A stretch of 47,917 nt of DNA from Nocardia thailandica NBRC 100428 (GTDB taxonomy: Bacteria > Actinomycetota > Actinomycetes > Mycobacteriales > Mycobacteriaceae). Below are positions 22,546-30,377 of the stretch, in pieces. Each line of letters starts with the position of its first letter. Positions within the stretch are counted from its first letter, which is position 1. The position numbers and the translations under genes were made by a program. The notes beneath the pieces were generated by a model, which ran no database searches, was not told the DNA's origin, and was given only the letters and a program-made list of their open reading frames with translations. Location: NCBI RefSeq assembly GCF_000308795.1, contig NZ_BAGK01000307.1:1-47917 (forward strand), written 5' to 3'.

Positions 22546-23238
22546 GTGCGTCTCACCATCTTCGGAGCCAACGGGCCCACCGGCCGTCTGCTCACCGCCC
22601 GGGCCCTCGACCGCGGGCACGACGTCGTGGCGGTCACCCGCCGGCCCGCCGACTTCCCCCTGACCCACGACCGGCTGACGGTGTTCGGCGGCGATGTGCG
22701 GGAGCCGGAATCGGTCGGCGTCGCGATCGCCGGCGCCGACGCGGTGCTGTCCACCCTGGGCGTGCCGTTCGGCAAGGCGGAGATCACCACCTATTCGGTG
22801 GGCGCGGCCGCCATCACGGCGGCGATGCGCGAGCACGGCGTGCGGCGCCTGGTGGTGGTGTCGTCGAGCGCGGTCGACCCGAAGCCCTACTCCGACGGCG
22901 GATTCCTGTTCAATCGCGTGGTGCAGCCCTACGTGGCCAAGGTGCTCGGCAAGACCCTCTACGACGACATGCGCAGGATGGAGGCGCTGGTCGAGGACGC
23001 CGACCTGGACTGGACCGTCGTCCGGCCGAGCGGGCTCTACGACCTGCCCACGGTCACCGACTACACCCTGGTGGCCGGGCACGCCGACGGCCGCTTCACC
23101 GCGCGCGCCGACCTGGCGGCGAGCCTGCTGCGGCTGGCCGAGGAAGACCTCTTCTTCCGCCGCGTCGTCGCGGTCGTGACCACCACCGACAACCCGAGCA
23201 TGCTGCGCCTGCTGCGTCAGGAGGCATTCGGGCGCTGA
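22546..23238 (+). CDS. NAD(P)-binding NmrA/SDR-like oxidoreductase
   Basis: This 230-residue Rossmann-fold protein has VRLTIFGANGPTGRLLTARAL, an NAD(P) loop of the G-x-x-G-x-x-G type, then AVLSTLGVPFGKAE, RRLVVVSSSAVDP and DWTVVRPSGLYD. This is the atypical short-chain dehydrogenase or NmrA-like group, which includes quinone and flavin reductases and redox sensors. The GTG at 22546 is chosen because AAGGAGG ends five bases before it. An upstream ATG in frame lies inside the operator. It is divergently paired with a MarR repressor, a layout common for detoxification enzymes induced by quinones or electrophiles (inference). Confidence 0.85.
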   Translation: MRLTIFGANGPTGRLLTARALDRGHDVVAVTRRPADFPLTHDRLTVFGGDVREPESVGVAIAGADAVLSTLGVPFGKAEITTYSVGAAAITAAMREHGVRRLVVVSSSAVDPKPYSDGGFLFNRVVQPYVAKVLGKTLYDDMRRMEALVEDADLDWTVVRPSGLYDLPTVTDYTLVAGHADGRFTARADLAASLLRLAEEDLFFRRVVAVVTTTDNPSMLRLLRQEAFGR

Positions 23239-23481
23239 CCGCGCGCGAGCCGAGTGCGCGATTCACCGTCATCACAACCACGCCGGGCGAATCGCGCGAT
23301 ACCGGACAACGCGCCTTCCCCGAATGCGGAACACCGCGTTCCTGCCACGATTCCCGCGGCACGGACATCGTGCGGAATTCCTCCGAATATTTCCTGTGCG
23401 GCGCCATGGCGATGCCGACGGGGCGATGGTGAAGTGTCCAGAGGCCGCGATCACCGCAATTTGCTTCGCTTTTCGGGGCTT

Positions 23482-23513
23482 AGGTTCGGGACGGCTTTCG
23501 AGCCGAACCTTTT
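23482..23513 (+). terminator. Hairpin with T-run in the lipase leader
   Basis: AGGTTCGG (23482-23489) pairs with CCGAACCT (23503-23510) and is followed by TTTT (23510-23513), the only U-tract hairpin seen in the window. It sits 23-54 bases before the lipase start, so it could be an attenuator. The rest of 23239-23535 has lower GC and no recognisable gene. Confidence 0.45.
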
Positions 23514-23535
23514 CCCTTCGGAAGGCAAAGTGTCT

Positions 23536-24735
23536 ATGAAAACAACTCGCCGCCGCAGACGCAGTGTGCATGCGGCAGTACTCACCGGCGTCGGCGCGCT
23601 CGCTGTCGCCCTGTCCGGTGCGGGCGCCTCGGCGAACCCGACACCGGAACCCACCGAGCAGGCCCTGGCCGACATCATCGCGGCCGGGCGGCCCGTCGCC
23701 GGTCCGAGCGGGAGTGCGTCGGGTTCGGCGTGTAACTCCGGTTCGGGTACCGGGTCGGGTAACGGCTCGGGTGACTGCTACGGCGGTTCGGGTTCGAGTT
23801 CGGGGTCTTCGGGTGGTTATGCCAGTGACACCCGGGGCTGGGGCCCGGCGCAGACGTCGTGGCTGGCGGCGTTCGCCTATGGGTTGGCCAATGGTGATGC
23901 GTCGCCTCCGGGTGCCAACGACTGGAACTGCAAGCCGAGTGCGGCGCATCCGCGTCCGGTGTTGTTGATCCATGGGACGTGGATGAATGCCTACAACGGG
24001 TATGCGTTCATGGGTCAGCCGATCAAGGACGCGGGCTATTGCACGTTCACGTTCAATTACGGTCGGTCGAATCTGGTCGAGGGTGGTGGCCTGGGTTCGG
24101 TGTTGCCGGGTGTGATGGGTACCGGGTACATCCAGGATTCGGCCAAGCAGTTGGGTACGTTCGTGGATCGGGTGCTCGCGGCGACCGGTGCCGAGGAGGT
24201 CGACATCGTGGCGCACTCGCAGGGTGGGTCGATGTCGAACTGGTACACCAAGTACGAGGGTGGTGCGGCGAAGGTGAAGAATCTGATCACTTTCGGTGCG
24301 ACGCATCACGGGACCTCGCTCGACGGTATCGGGGCGTTGGGCCGGATGATCAACAACGCCGGTATCGACATCCTCGGTTTCATCGAGATCTTCGTCGGTC
24401 ACGCCGGTATCCAGCAGACGATCGGCTCGGATTTCGTGAATCGGCTCAACGCGAACGGTGACACGGTGGCCGGGGTCGATTACACGGTGGTCGGGACCCG
24501 CTACGACGAGGTGACCAATCCCTATGATCTGACCTTCCTGAAGGCCGGTGCGGGGGCGACGGTTTCGAACATCACGTTGCAGGACGGGTGCGAGCAGGAC
24601 GTCTCGGATCATTTGACGATGATGTATTCCCCCCGGGCGTTGTCGATCGCGTTGCGTGCGCTGGACCCGGTCGGCAGCCCGAACCTGGTCTGCACGTTCA
24701 ACCCCTGGGTCGTCGGCGGCGGCGGCTCGCTGTAA
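23536..24735 (+). CDS. Secreted triacylglycerol lipase
   Basis: This 399-residue exported lipase has a basic signal sequence MKTTRRRRRSVH and a hydrophobic core, cut near residue 34. A linker of almost only Ser and Gly (about residues 56-94) follows, then an alpha/beta-hydrolase lipase domain. The oxyanion region is VLLIHGTW, the nucleophile is S228 in VAHSQGGS, and THHGTSLDG follows, as in class 2 lipases of Nocardia, Rhodococcus and mycobacteria. Four or more cysteines may form disulfides. Codon choice is odd: from about 23720 to 24650 many GGT, TTG, TCG and T-ending codons occur, while both ends use the C-ending codons of the neighbours. This suggests a recombined central segment. Confidence 0.88.
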   Translation: MKTTRRRRRSVHAAVLTGVGALAVALSGAGASANPTPEPTEQALADIIAAGRPVAGPSGSASGSACNSGSGTGSGNGSGDCYGGSGSSSGSSGGYASDTRGWGPAQTSWLAAFAYGLANGDASPPGANDWNCKPSAAHPRPVLLIHGTWMNAYNGYAFMGQPIKDAGYCTFTFNYGRSNLVEGGGLGSVLPGVMGTGYIQDSAKQLGTFVDRVLAATGAEEVDIVAHSQGGSMSNWYTKYEGGAAKVKNLITFGATHHGTSLDGIGALGRMINNAGIDILGFIEIFVGHAGIQQTIGSDFVNRLNANGDTVAGVDYTVVGTRYDEVTNPYDLTFLKAGAGATVSNITLQDGCEQDVSDHLTMMYSPRALSIALRALDPVGSPNLVCTFNPWVVGGGGSL

Positions 24736-24756
24736 CAGGCGGCGGTCACGGCGAAC

Positions 24757-24792
24757 GCGGTGGGGGCGACCGGAATCGGTCGCCCCCACCGC
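24757..24792. terminator. 15-bp perfect hairpin between convergent genes
   Basis: GCGGTGGGGGCGACC (24757-24771) pairs perfectly with 24778-24792 around a 6-base loop. It lies 22 bases after the lipase stop and before the stop of the opposite gene. Confidence 0.75.
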
Positions 24793-24805
24793 TCGTCGTT
24801 CTCGA

Positions 24806-25132
24806 TCAGTGGCCCGCGGCGTCAGCGGAACCGTATCCACGGAAGATGCTCTCGGCGACCACGACCCGCAACCGGAGCAGATGCTCGTCGTCGTCGCCGG
24901 GATCGCCGAGGAAGAAGCCCTCCTCGGCCGCCGTCCACGCCACCCCGATGGGGATGCCGCAGCGGGCGCACTCGCGCGCGGCGCCGACCAGGCGCACGAT
25001 CAGATCCGCGGTCCACGCGTCCGCGGGCACCGCGCCGCAGCGCAGGATGTCCTGGGCGCGCTCGGTGTATTCCGACCGCCGGAATCCGGTGAGGTCGTTC
25101 TCGTAATTCTCGTTCTCGTTGTCCCCGACCAT
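24806..25132 (-). CDS. Small acidic hypothetical protein
   Basis: A 108-residue protein begins MVGDNENENYENDLTGFRRSEY. It continues with TERAQDILRCGAVPADAWTADLIVRLVGAARECARCGIPIGVAWTAAEEGFFLGDPGDDDEHLLRLRVVVAES. The CARC pair and a third cysteine could bind metal, but no full site is evident. TACGTT seven bases upstream of the ATG at 25132 (minus strand) suggests leaderless expression, while an upstream TTG frame is not needed. No family is recognised. Confidence 0.55.
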   Translation of the reverse strand: MVGDNENENYENDLTGFRRSEYTERAQDILRCGAVPADAWTADLIVRLVGAARECARCGIPIGVAWTAAEEGFFLGDPGDDDEHLLRLRVVVAESIFRGYGSADAAGH

Positions 25133-25563
25133 GAATGACAACGTACCCAGGAGAACCTGCGCGCGGGTCCGCGCCGCCGGTGTCTGCGCAGGGCGACCGA
25201 GCGCGGGGAAATTACTCGGGACATGTCAACATCGCCGGTTTTCACTGTGTGTCCCCGACGTGCCGGACGGACCCGGAAACTGTCATCGGTCATATCCGGT
25301 GCGGTGCGCGCCGGCCGATGGTGTCGAATGCGCAGCGGGCGATCTCCCGGAGACGCATTACGCGGGTTCGGGACATCTCATATCGTTTCCGGCGCACATG
25401 CTGTCGATCGGATCAGAATGCGGAGGAATTCCGGCGCGGGCGCGGGTGGGCGCCGACGATGGGTCATCGGTGCAATGCCCGGCCAGGGCACCGTCACGTG
25501 GGGAGTTCGTGGCGCGACGGGCACCGACCGGCAGCTCGGCCGGGCCGGAGAAAGGCACTCGCA
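25133..25563. other. 431-base intergenic region between divergent genes
   Basis: GC content is slightly lower than in the flanking genes. I see a GACATGTC palindrome (25220-25227) overlapping a minus-strand TTGACA (25224-25229), which might be a -35 for the small acidic gene although no -10 stands at the right distance. GAAAGG just before 25564 is the ribosome-binding site of the next gene. Nothing coding is convincing. Confidence 0.4.
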
Positions 25564-27624
25564 ATGCCCAGTGATGTCGTCGATGTGACGGTGGAACTGC
25601 CTGTCGCCCGCCGGGCGCTGTGGGACGTACTGCTCGAACCGCAGAGCTATCCGCGGTTGTGGGCCGGCATCGGCGGCTGTGACCGCGTGCAGGACCCCGG
25701 TGCCGACGCGGCGCAGTGGCACGTCCGCATCGGTGATCCCGACATCGGTGTGCGGCAGTGCAGCCTGGCGGTCACCGTCGGCCGCTGGTACGAGAGCTTC
25801 GAGGTCCACAGTCCCGGTTCCGGGAGCTTCGCGCTCGTGCGGCTCACCGGCGCCGAGGAGCGCACCCGGGTCAGCGTGACGGTCTTCGCCGCGACCCGCC
25901 TGCACCCGGCGCTGGACGGGGTCGGTAATGCCGAGATCGCCGCCTGGGTCGAGGCCGGGTTGCGCCGCGCGGCCGATGTGGTCCGGGGCGCGCCGACCTC
26001 GGTGGTCGCCAACGGGGAGCGGGCAACGCTGCGCCGCAGATCCGAGATCGTGCGCTGGTGGGTCAACGCCGGGCTGCTCGCCCCGCCGCTGACCTCGGCG
26101 CGTCAGCTGCGTTCGCTCTACCGCTGGGGATTCAACCTCGCGGGCGGCTATGCCGCGGGCGCCGCGCACAGCCCCGATCAGCTGGCCGTCATCGACGACG
26201 TGAGCACGGTGACCTTCGCCGAAACCGACAAGCGCAGCACCGCGCTCGCGGCGGGCATGTACGCGGTCGGGCTGCGGGCGGGCGACGCGGTCGGCCTGCT
26301 GGCGGGCAATCACTGCGGCATGGTCGAGACCATGGTCGCCGCAGGCAAACTCGGCGTCGACGTCGCGCTGCTCAACGCCGGGCTCCCCGCGCGCCGGATC
26401 GAGGAGATCGTGCAGCGCCACCGCCTCTCGGCGCTGTTCGTCGACACCACGCTGGACCACCTCGTCCGCTACCTGCACCGCGACCTGCCGCGCTTCGCCA
26501 CCGACGACGTGCCCCTCGATCCCGGACGGACCCGGATCGAAGATCTCATCGGCCTCGGTGGCGAGAGCTTTCCCCGGCCGGCCGTGCCGGGCCGCCACAT
26601 CGTGCTCACCTCGGGAACCAGCGGCAGGCCGAAAGGCGCGCGCCGCCCGCACGCCAAGGGCTTCGACACCCTGGTGGCGCTGCTGTCGCGGATCCCGATC
26701 CACGTGGGCAGCACGATGATGATCCCGGCGCCGTTGTTCCACACCTGGGGGCTGTCGGCGCTGCAGTTGAGCACGGCGGTGCGGGCCACGGTCGTGCTGA
26801 CCCAGGGCTTCGACGCCGAGGACTGCCTGCGCCGCGTGGCCGAACACGGCGTGCACACCCTGATCGTGGTGCCGACCATGGTGCAGCGCATGGTCGACCT
26901 GCCCGCCGAGGTGCGCGCCCGCTACGACCTGAGCAGCCTGCGGCACGTGGTGAGCTGCGGGGCGCCGCTGGCGGCGGTCACCGTGGACCGTTTCCTCGAC
27001 GGCTACGGCGAGATCCTCTACAACCTCTACGGGTCGACGGAGGTGTCCTGGGCGACCGTGGCCGGGCCCGAGGACCTGCGTGCCGCGCCGACGACGGCGG
27101 GGCGGCCCCCGCTGGGCACCCGGATCGCGGTCCTCGACGCCGAGCACCGGCCGGTGCCGGTCGGTGTCGTCGGCCGGATCTTCGTGGCCAACCACATGCT
27201 CTTCGACGGTTATGTCAGCGACGCGCCGCCGACGGAGGCGGACGGCATGCTCGACACGGGCGACCTCGGCTACCTCGACGCCGAGGGCCGGCTGTTCGTG
27301 GCCGGCCGCGACGACGAGATGATCATCTCCGGCGGCGAGAACGTCTTCCCCCGCCCGGTCGAGGAGGCGCTCGCGCACCTGCCGCAGGTCAGCGAGGTCG
27401 CGGTGGTCGGCGTGCCCGACCGCGAGTTCGGCCAGCGCCTGGCCGCCTTCCTCGTCAAGAACCAGGACTCGGGCCTCGACCCGCAGATGGTGCGCGACTA
27501 CGTCCGCAACCGGCTCAGCCGCTTCTCGGTCCCGCGCGATGTCACCTTCGTCGCCGAGCTGCCCCGGGGCGAGACGGGCAAGATCCTCAAGCGCGTGCTG
27601 GTCGGCGGTGAGCGGACCGCATGA
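25564..27624 (+). CDS. SRPBCC-acyl-CoA synthetase (AMP-binding) fusion protein
   Basis: This protein of 686 residues has two parts. Residues 1-150 form an SRPBCC/polyketide-cyclase-like ligand-binding domain (VDVTVELPVARRALWDVLLEPQSYPRLWAG; LVRLTGAEERTRVSVTVFAATRLHPALDG). From about residue 170 it is an acyl-CoA synthetase of the FadD type. P-loop A3 is LTSGTSGRPKG (about 347-357), followed by NLYGSTEVSW, DTGDLGYLDAEGRLFVAGRDD, GGENVFPRPVE and the catalytic lysine K673 in GETGK. The enzyme would form acyl-AMP then acyl-CoA or another thioester. The N-terminal fusion could bind or deliver a hydrophobic substrate (inference). The ATG at 25564 follows GAAAGG. A lipoprotein gene overlaps its stop by four bases. 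Confidence 0.88.
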   Translation: MPSDVVDVTVELPVARRALWDVLLEPQSYPRLWAGIGGCDRVQDPGADAAQWHVRIGDPDIGVRQCSLAVTVGRWYESFEVHSPGSGSFALVRLTGAEERTRVSVTVFAATRLHPALDGVGNAEIAAWVEAGLRRAADVVRGAPTSVVANGERATLRRRSEIVRWWVNAGLLAPPLTSARQLRSLYRWGFNLAGGYAAGAAHSPDQLAVIDDVSTVTFAETDKRSTALAAGMYAVGLRAGDAVGLLAGNHCGMVETMVAAGKLGVDVALLNAGLPARRIEEIVQRHRLSALFVDTTLDHLVRYLHRDLPRFATDDVPLDPGRTRIEDLIGLGGESFPRPAVPGRHIVLTSGTSGRPKGARRPHAKGFDTLVALLSRIPIHVGSTMMIPAPLFHTWGLSALQLSTAVRATVVLTQGFDAEDCLRRVAEHGVHTLIVVPTMVQRMVDLPAEVRARYDLSSLRHVVSCGAPLAAVTVDRFLDGYGEILYNLYGSTEVSWATVAGPEDLRAAPTTAGRPPLGTRIAVLDAEHRPVPVGVVGRIFVANHMLFDGYVSDAPPTEADGMLDTGDLGYLDAEGRLFVAGRDDEMIISGGENVFPRPVEEALAHLPQVSEVAVVGVPDREFGQRLAAFLVKNQDSGLDPQMVRDYVRNRLSRFSVPRDVTFVAELPRGETGKILKRVLVGGERTA

Positions 27625-28298
27625 GCGCGCGAAACAGGACGTGGGCGCGCCTGATCGTGGCCGGCGCGACCCTGCTCGCCGTCGGCTGCGCGACGGAGAC
27701 GACACCGCCCGGGATCGTCGCGATGAAATCGCTGCCCCTGCTGGCGGAGTATCCGCCGGGATACTCGCTGCTCGGCACGCCGCAGACGTTCACCGCCGCG
27801 GATCCCCCCGCGGGCGCCGCGCTCACCTTCACCGACGAGGGATGCCGGTCCCTGCTGGAGAACCCGGTCGGCGCGGGCGCGCGCGAATCGGTCGTCTCGG
27901 GCACGAGTCCCGCCGTGTTCCTCGTCCAGGTCGTCCAATCCGACCAGCCGGTCGCCGGGCTGACCAACGTGCTCCAGCACTGCGCCGACATCGAGGCCAC
28001 CGCCCGCGACCGGACGGTGCGTTTCGCGATGAGCGCGGTCGCGGTCCCCGCGACCGCCGCGACCGAGAGCGTGGCGCTGCGCGCGACCGGAACCCAGCAG
28101 GTGCGGGCGGGGGAGGGCCAGTCACCGCCGACGCCGGTCGGTCAGCAGCGCTTCGTGGCCCGCGTGGGCCGCTACGTGCTCTCGGCCATGGTGATGCTGC
28201 AGCCGCCCATGTCCGAGCAGGAACTGAACGCCGAGACCGAGGTCCTGCGCCAGGTCTACGAGATCGCGGTGCGCCGGCTGGTGGACGCGACGCGATGA
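27621..28298 (+). CDS. Secreted lipoprotein of mycobacterial Lpp/DUF5642-like type
   Basis: This 225-residue protein has a lipoprotein signal peptide with lipobox LLAVGC, so C23 should be lipidated and anchored outside the membrane. The mature part begins ATETTPPGIVAMKSLPLL, includes a cysteine pair (GCRSLL and QHCADIEA) and resembles sensor-like lipoprotein domains of mycobacteria (LpqQ or PknH-ectodomain type). That match is by overall pattern only. The ATG overlaps the stop of the SRPBCC-FadD fusion gene (ATGA), so both are co-translated. The lipoprotein might bind an extracellular lipid that the synthetase activates (inference). Confidence 0.65.
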   Translation: MSARNRTWARLIVAGATLLAVGCATETTPPGIVAMKSLPLLAEYPPGYSLLGTPQTFTAADPPAGAALTFTDEGCRSLLENPVGAGARESVVSGTSPAVFLVQVVQSDQPVAGLTNVLQHCADIEATARDRTVRFAMSAVAVPATAATESVALRATGTQQVRAGEGQSPPTPVGQQRFVARVGRYVLSAMVMLQPPMSEQELNAETEVLRQVYEIAVRRLVDATR

Positions 28299-28310
28299 GC
28301 GGCGCCGCCC

Positions 28311-28880
28311 TCAGCCGAGGGTGACCCGGGAGACCGGCCGGTCACCGTGGGGCCCGAACAGGTGCAGGATCTCCACGGTGGCGTCCCCGGCGGGGCCGAA
28401 CCAGTGCGGCACGGCCGGGTCGAACTCGGCGGTCTCGCCGGGCGTGAGGAGGTGTTCGTCCTCGCCGAGCAGCAGCCGCAGGGTGCCGGCGAGGACGTAG
28501 AGCCAGGCGTGACCGTCGTGGGAGACCAGGCGGGGCGCGCGGGGCCCGAGCACGTGTTTGAAGACCTGGACCCGGCCCGGGTAGCCCGTCAGCGGCACGA
28601 CCACGCCGCCGGAGGCGTGGCGGTGTGGTTGCAGGTGCATACGGGGGTCGCCGGTGGGCGGCGGCGCGACGAGGCGGTCGAGGGAGACCCGGTAGGTCCT
28701 GGCCAGGGGCAGGAGCAGGTCGAGAGTGGGTGCGCGGCGGCCCGTTTCGAGGCGCGACAGGGTGCTCACCGACAGGCCGGAGCGGTCGGCGACCGTGGAC
28801 AGCGACAGGCCGCGTTCGTGGCGCAGGGCCCGGAGCCGTGGCCCGATCGCCGCCAGGATCGTCGCTGTCTCGGTGTCCAT
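28311..28880 (-). CDS. XRE-cupin transcriptional regulator
   Basis: This 189-residue regulator has an N-terminal HTH (about residues 12-68: LRALRHERGLSLSTVADRSGLSVSTLSRLETGRRAPT) and a C-terminal cupin (about 85-180: VQVFKHVLGPRAPRLVSHDGHAWLYVLAGTLRLLLGEDEHLLTPGETAEF, then PAVPHWFGP). Such proteins sense small ligands through the cupin and repress a neighbouring gene. The MFS efflux gene is divergent, and a 17-bp palindrome lies nine bases from this gene's start. Repression of the pump is therefore likely. Confidence 0.87.
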   Translation of the reverse strand: MDTETATILAAIGPRLRALRHERGLSLSTVADRSGLSVSTLSRLETGRRAPTLDLLLPLARTYRVSLDRLVAPPPTGDPRMHLQPHRHASGGVVVPLTGYPGRVQVFKHVLGPRAPRLVSHDGHAWLYVLAGTLRLLLGEDEHLLTPGETAEFDPAVPHWFGPAGDATVEILHLFGPHGDRPVSRVTLG

Positions 28881-28889
28881 GGCCCCATG

Positions 28890-28906
28890 TTTGCAGATTC
28901 CGCAAA
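28890..28906. promoter_or_regulatory. 17-bp palindromic operator for the XRE-cupin regulator
   Basis: TTTGCAGATTCCGCAAA reads nearly the same on both strands (TTTGC-n-GA-n-TC-n-GCAAA). It is AT-rich against its surroundings and sits between the divergent regulator and MFS genes, ten bases from the regulator's start codon. Confidence 0.6.
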
Positions 28907-28988
28907 AACTGTGGATCGGGTCGGCCACCCACACGGACGATCGGCGGCGCCCGGCGCGGAGCCGGGCTCGGTGAGAGGTGGTGTGGTG

Positions 28989-30377
28989 ATGACCGAGACG
29001 TTGCCGGCAGTGCCCGCGCTGAGCGCGCGCAGGCGGTGGACCGTGCTGGCGATCTGCGCGTCGGCGTTGTTCCTGGTCGGTCTGGACACGACGATCGTGG
29101 CGGTGGGTCTGGACGAGATCGGCCGCGGTGTCGGCGCGGACACGCGGCGCGCGGCCTGGGTCGTCGACGCCTATACCGTGACGTTCGCGAGCGCCCTGAT
29201 CACGGCGGGGGCGGCCGCCGACCGGCTCGGCAGGCGGCGGGTGTTCCAGGCGGGGCTGATCGTGTTCGCGGCGTCCTCGGCCGCGTGCGCGACGGCGCCC
29301 TCGCTCGGGTTCCTGGTCGCGGCCCGAGTCGCACAGGGTGTGGGTGCCTCGATGCTGACGCCGGTGGCGCTGGCCATCGTGGTCGCCGCGATGCCGGATC
29401 CGAGGGAGCGGGCCCGCGCGATCGGGGTGTGGGGGGCGATGTTCGGGCTGAGTATGGCGGCGGGTCCGGTCACCGGCGGGGCGGTGATCGCGCTGTTCGG
29501 GTGGCGGGCGGTGTTCTGGGTGAACGTGCCGGTCGTTGTGGTGGCGATCGTGCTGGTGCGTGCCCTGGTCCCGGAGTCGCGGGGCCAGCGGTCGCGGCGG
29601 GTGGACCTGCCCGGTCAGGTGCTGCTCGTGACGGTGCTGTGGACCGTCACCGCGCTGCTGCTCGAGGGGCCGCGCCTCGGCTGGACGGCACCGCCGGTGA
29701 TCGCCGGGTATCCCGCGCTGGTCGTGCTGGCGATCGCGTTCGCGCGGGTCGAGCTGCGCAGCCCGCAGCCGCTGATCGATCCCCGGCTGTTTCTGGTTCC
29801 CCGTTTCGCCGGGGCGATCGCGGGGGCGGTCGCGGTGTTCGTCGCGTTCAGCACCACGCTGCTGCTGACCACGCTGCTGCGGCAACGGGCACAGGGTTGG
29901 ACGCCGCTGGCCGCGGGCGCCGCGACCCTGCCGATGGCGCTGGGGGCGATGGTGTGCGCGCCGGTGTCCGGCTACCTGGTCGGCCGGGTCGGCGCGCGGC
30001 TTCCGCTGCTGCTCGCGGGCGGATGCCTCGTGGTGGGCGGCGCCCTGCTGCTGGGGTCGAGCGGGGCGGACACGTCGCTGCTCGCCGCGGCCTACCTGGC
30101 CGTCGGGATCGGTGTCGGCTTCGCCAACGCGCCCATCACCGACACCGCCGTCGCCGGCCTGCCGCCCGAGCGGGCCGGCGTCGCGGGCGGAACCGCGTCC
30201 ACCGCACGGCAACTCGGCACCGCGGTCGGTGTCGCGCTCGCGGCGGGGCTCGTCGCCGGCGTGCCCGCGGAGCGGCTGGCCGCGGCGGCGACGCCCGGGT
30301 GGCTGGTGGTCGCCGGATGCGGCGTGCTCCTGCTGTGGGTGGGGTGGGGCGCCCGGTCCGTCTCGGCCGGTCGCTAG
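28989..30377 (+). CDS. MFS drug efflux transporter, DHA2 (EmrB/QacA) family
   Basis: This 462-residue membrane protein has about 14 transmembrane helices, the DHA2 pattern. Motif A is GAAADRLGRRRVF after helix 2, motif B lies around RVAQGVGASMLTPVALAIV, and motif C GPVTGG is in helix 5. It would export drugs or other small hydrophobic molecules using the proton gradient. The start at 28989 follows AGAGGT about ten bases upstream, with in-frame GTG codons just before. The gene is controlled, by inference, by the divergent XRE-cupin regulator. Its TAG stop overlaps the stop of the convergent STAND gene (CTAG at 30374-30377). Confidence 0.92.
   Translation: MTETLPAVPALSARRRWTVLAICASALFLVGLDTTIVAVGLDEIGRGVGADTRRAAWVVDAYTVTFASALITAGAAADRLGRRRVFQAGLIVFAASSAACATAPSLGFLVAARVAQGVGASMLTPVALAIVVAAMPDPRERARAIGVWGAMFGLSMAAGPVTGGAVIALFGWRAVFWVNVPVVVVAIVLVRALVPESRGQRSRRVDLPGQVLLVTVLWTVTALLLEGPRLGWTAPPVIAGYPALVVLAIAFARVELRSPQPLIDPRLFLVPRFAGAIAGAVAVFVAFSTTLLLTTLLRQRAQGWTPLAAGAATLPMALGAMVCAPVSGYLVGRVGARLPLLLAGGCLVVGGALLLGSSGADTSLLAAAYLAVGIGVGFANAPITDTAVAGLPPERAGVAGGTASTARQLGTAVGVALAAGLVAGVPAERLAAAATPGWLVVAGCGVLLLWVGWGARSVSAGR

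Noticed and set aside
23324..23539. 71-codon ORF ending on the lipase start (ATGA)
   Set aside because: Codon use is not gene-like, no ribosome-binding site is seen, and it runs through the hairpin at 23482-23513.
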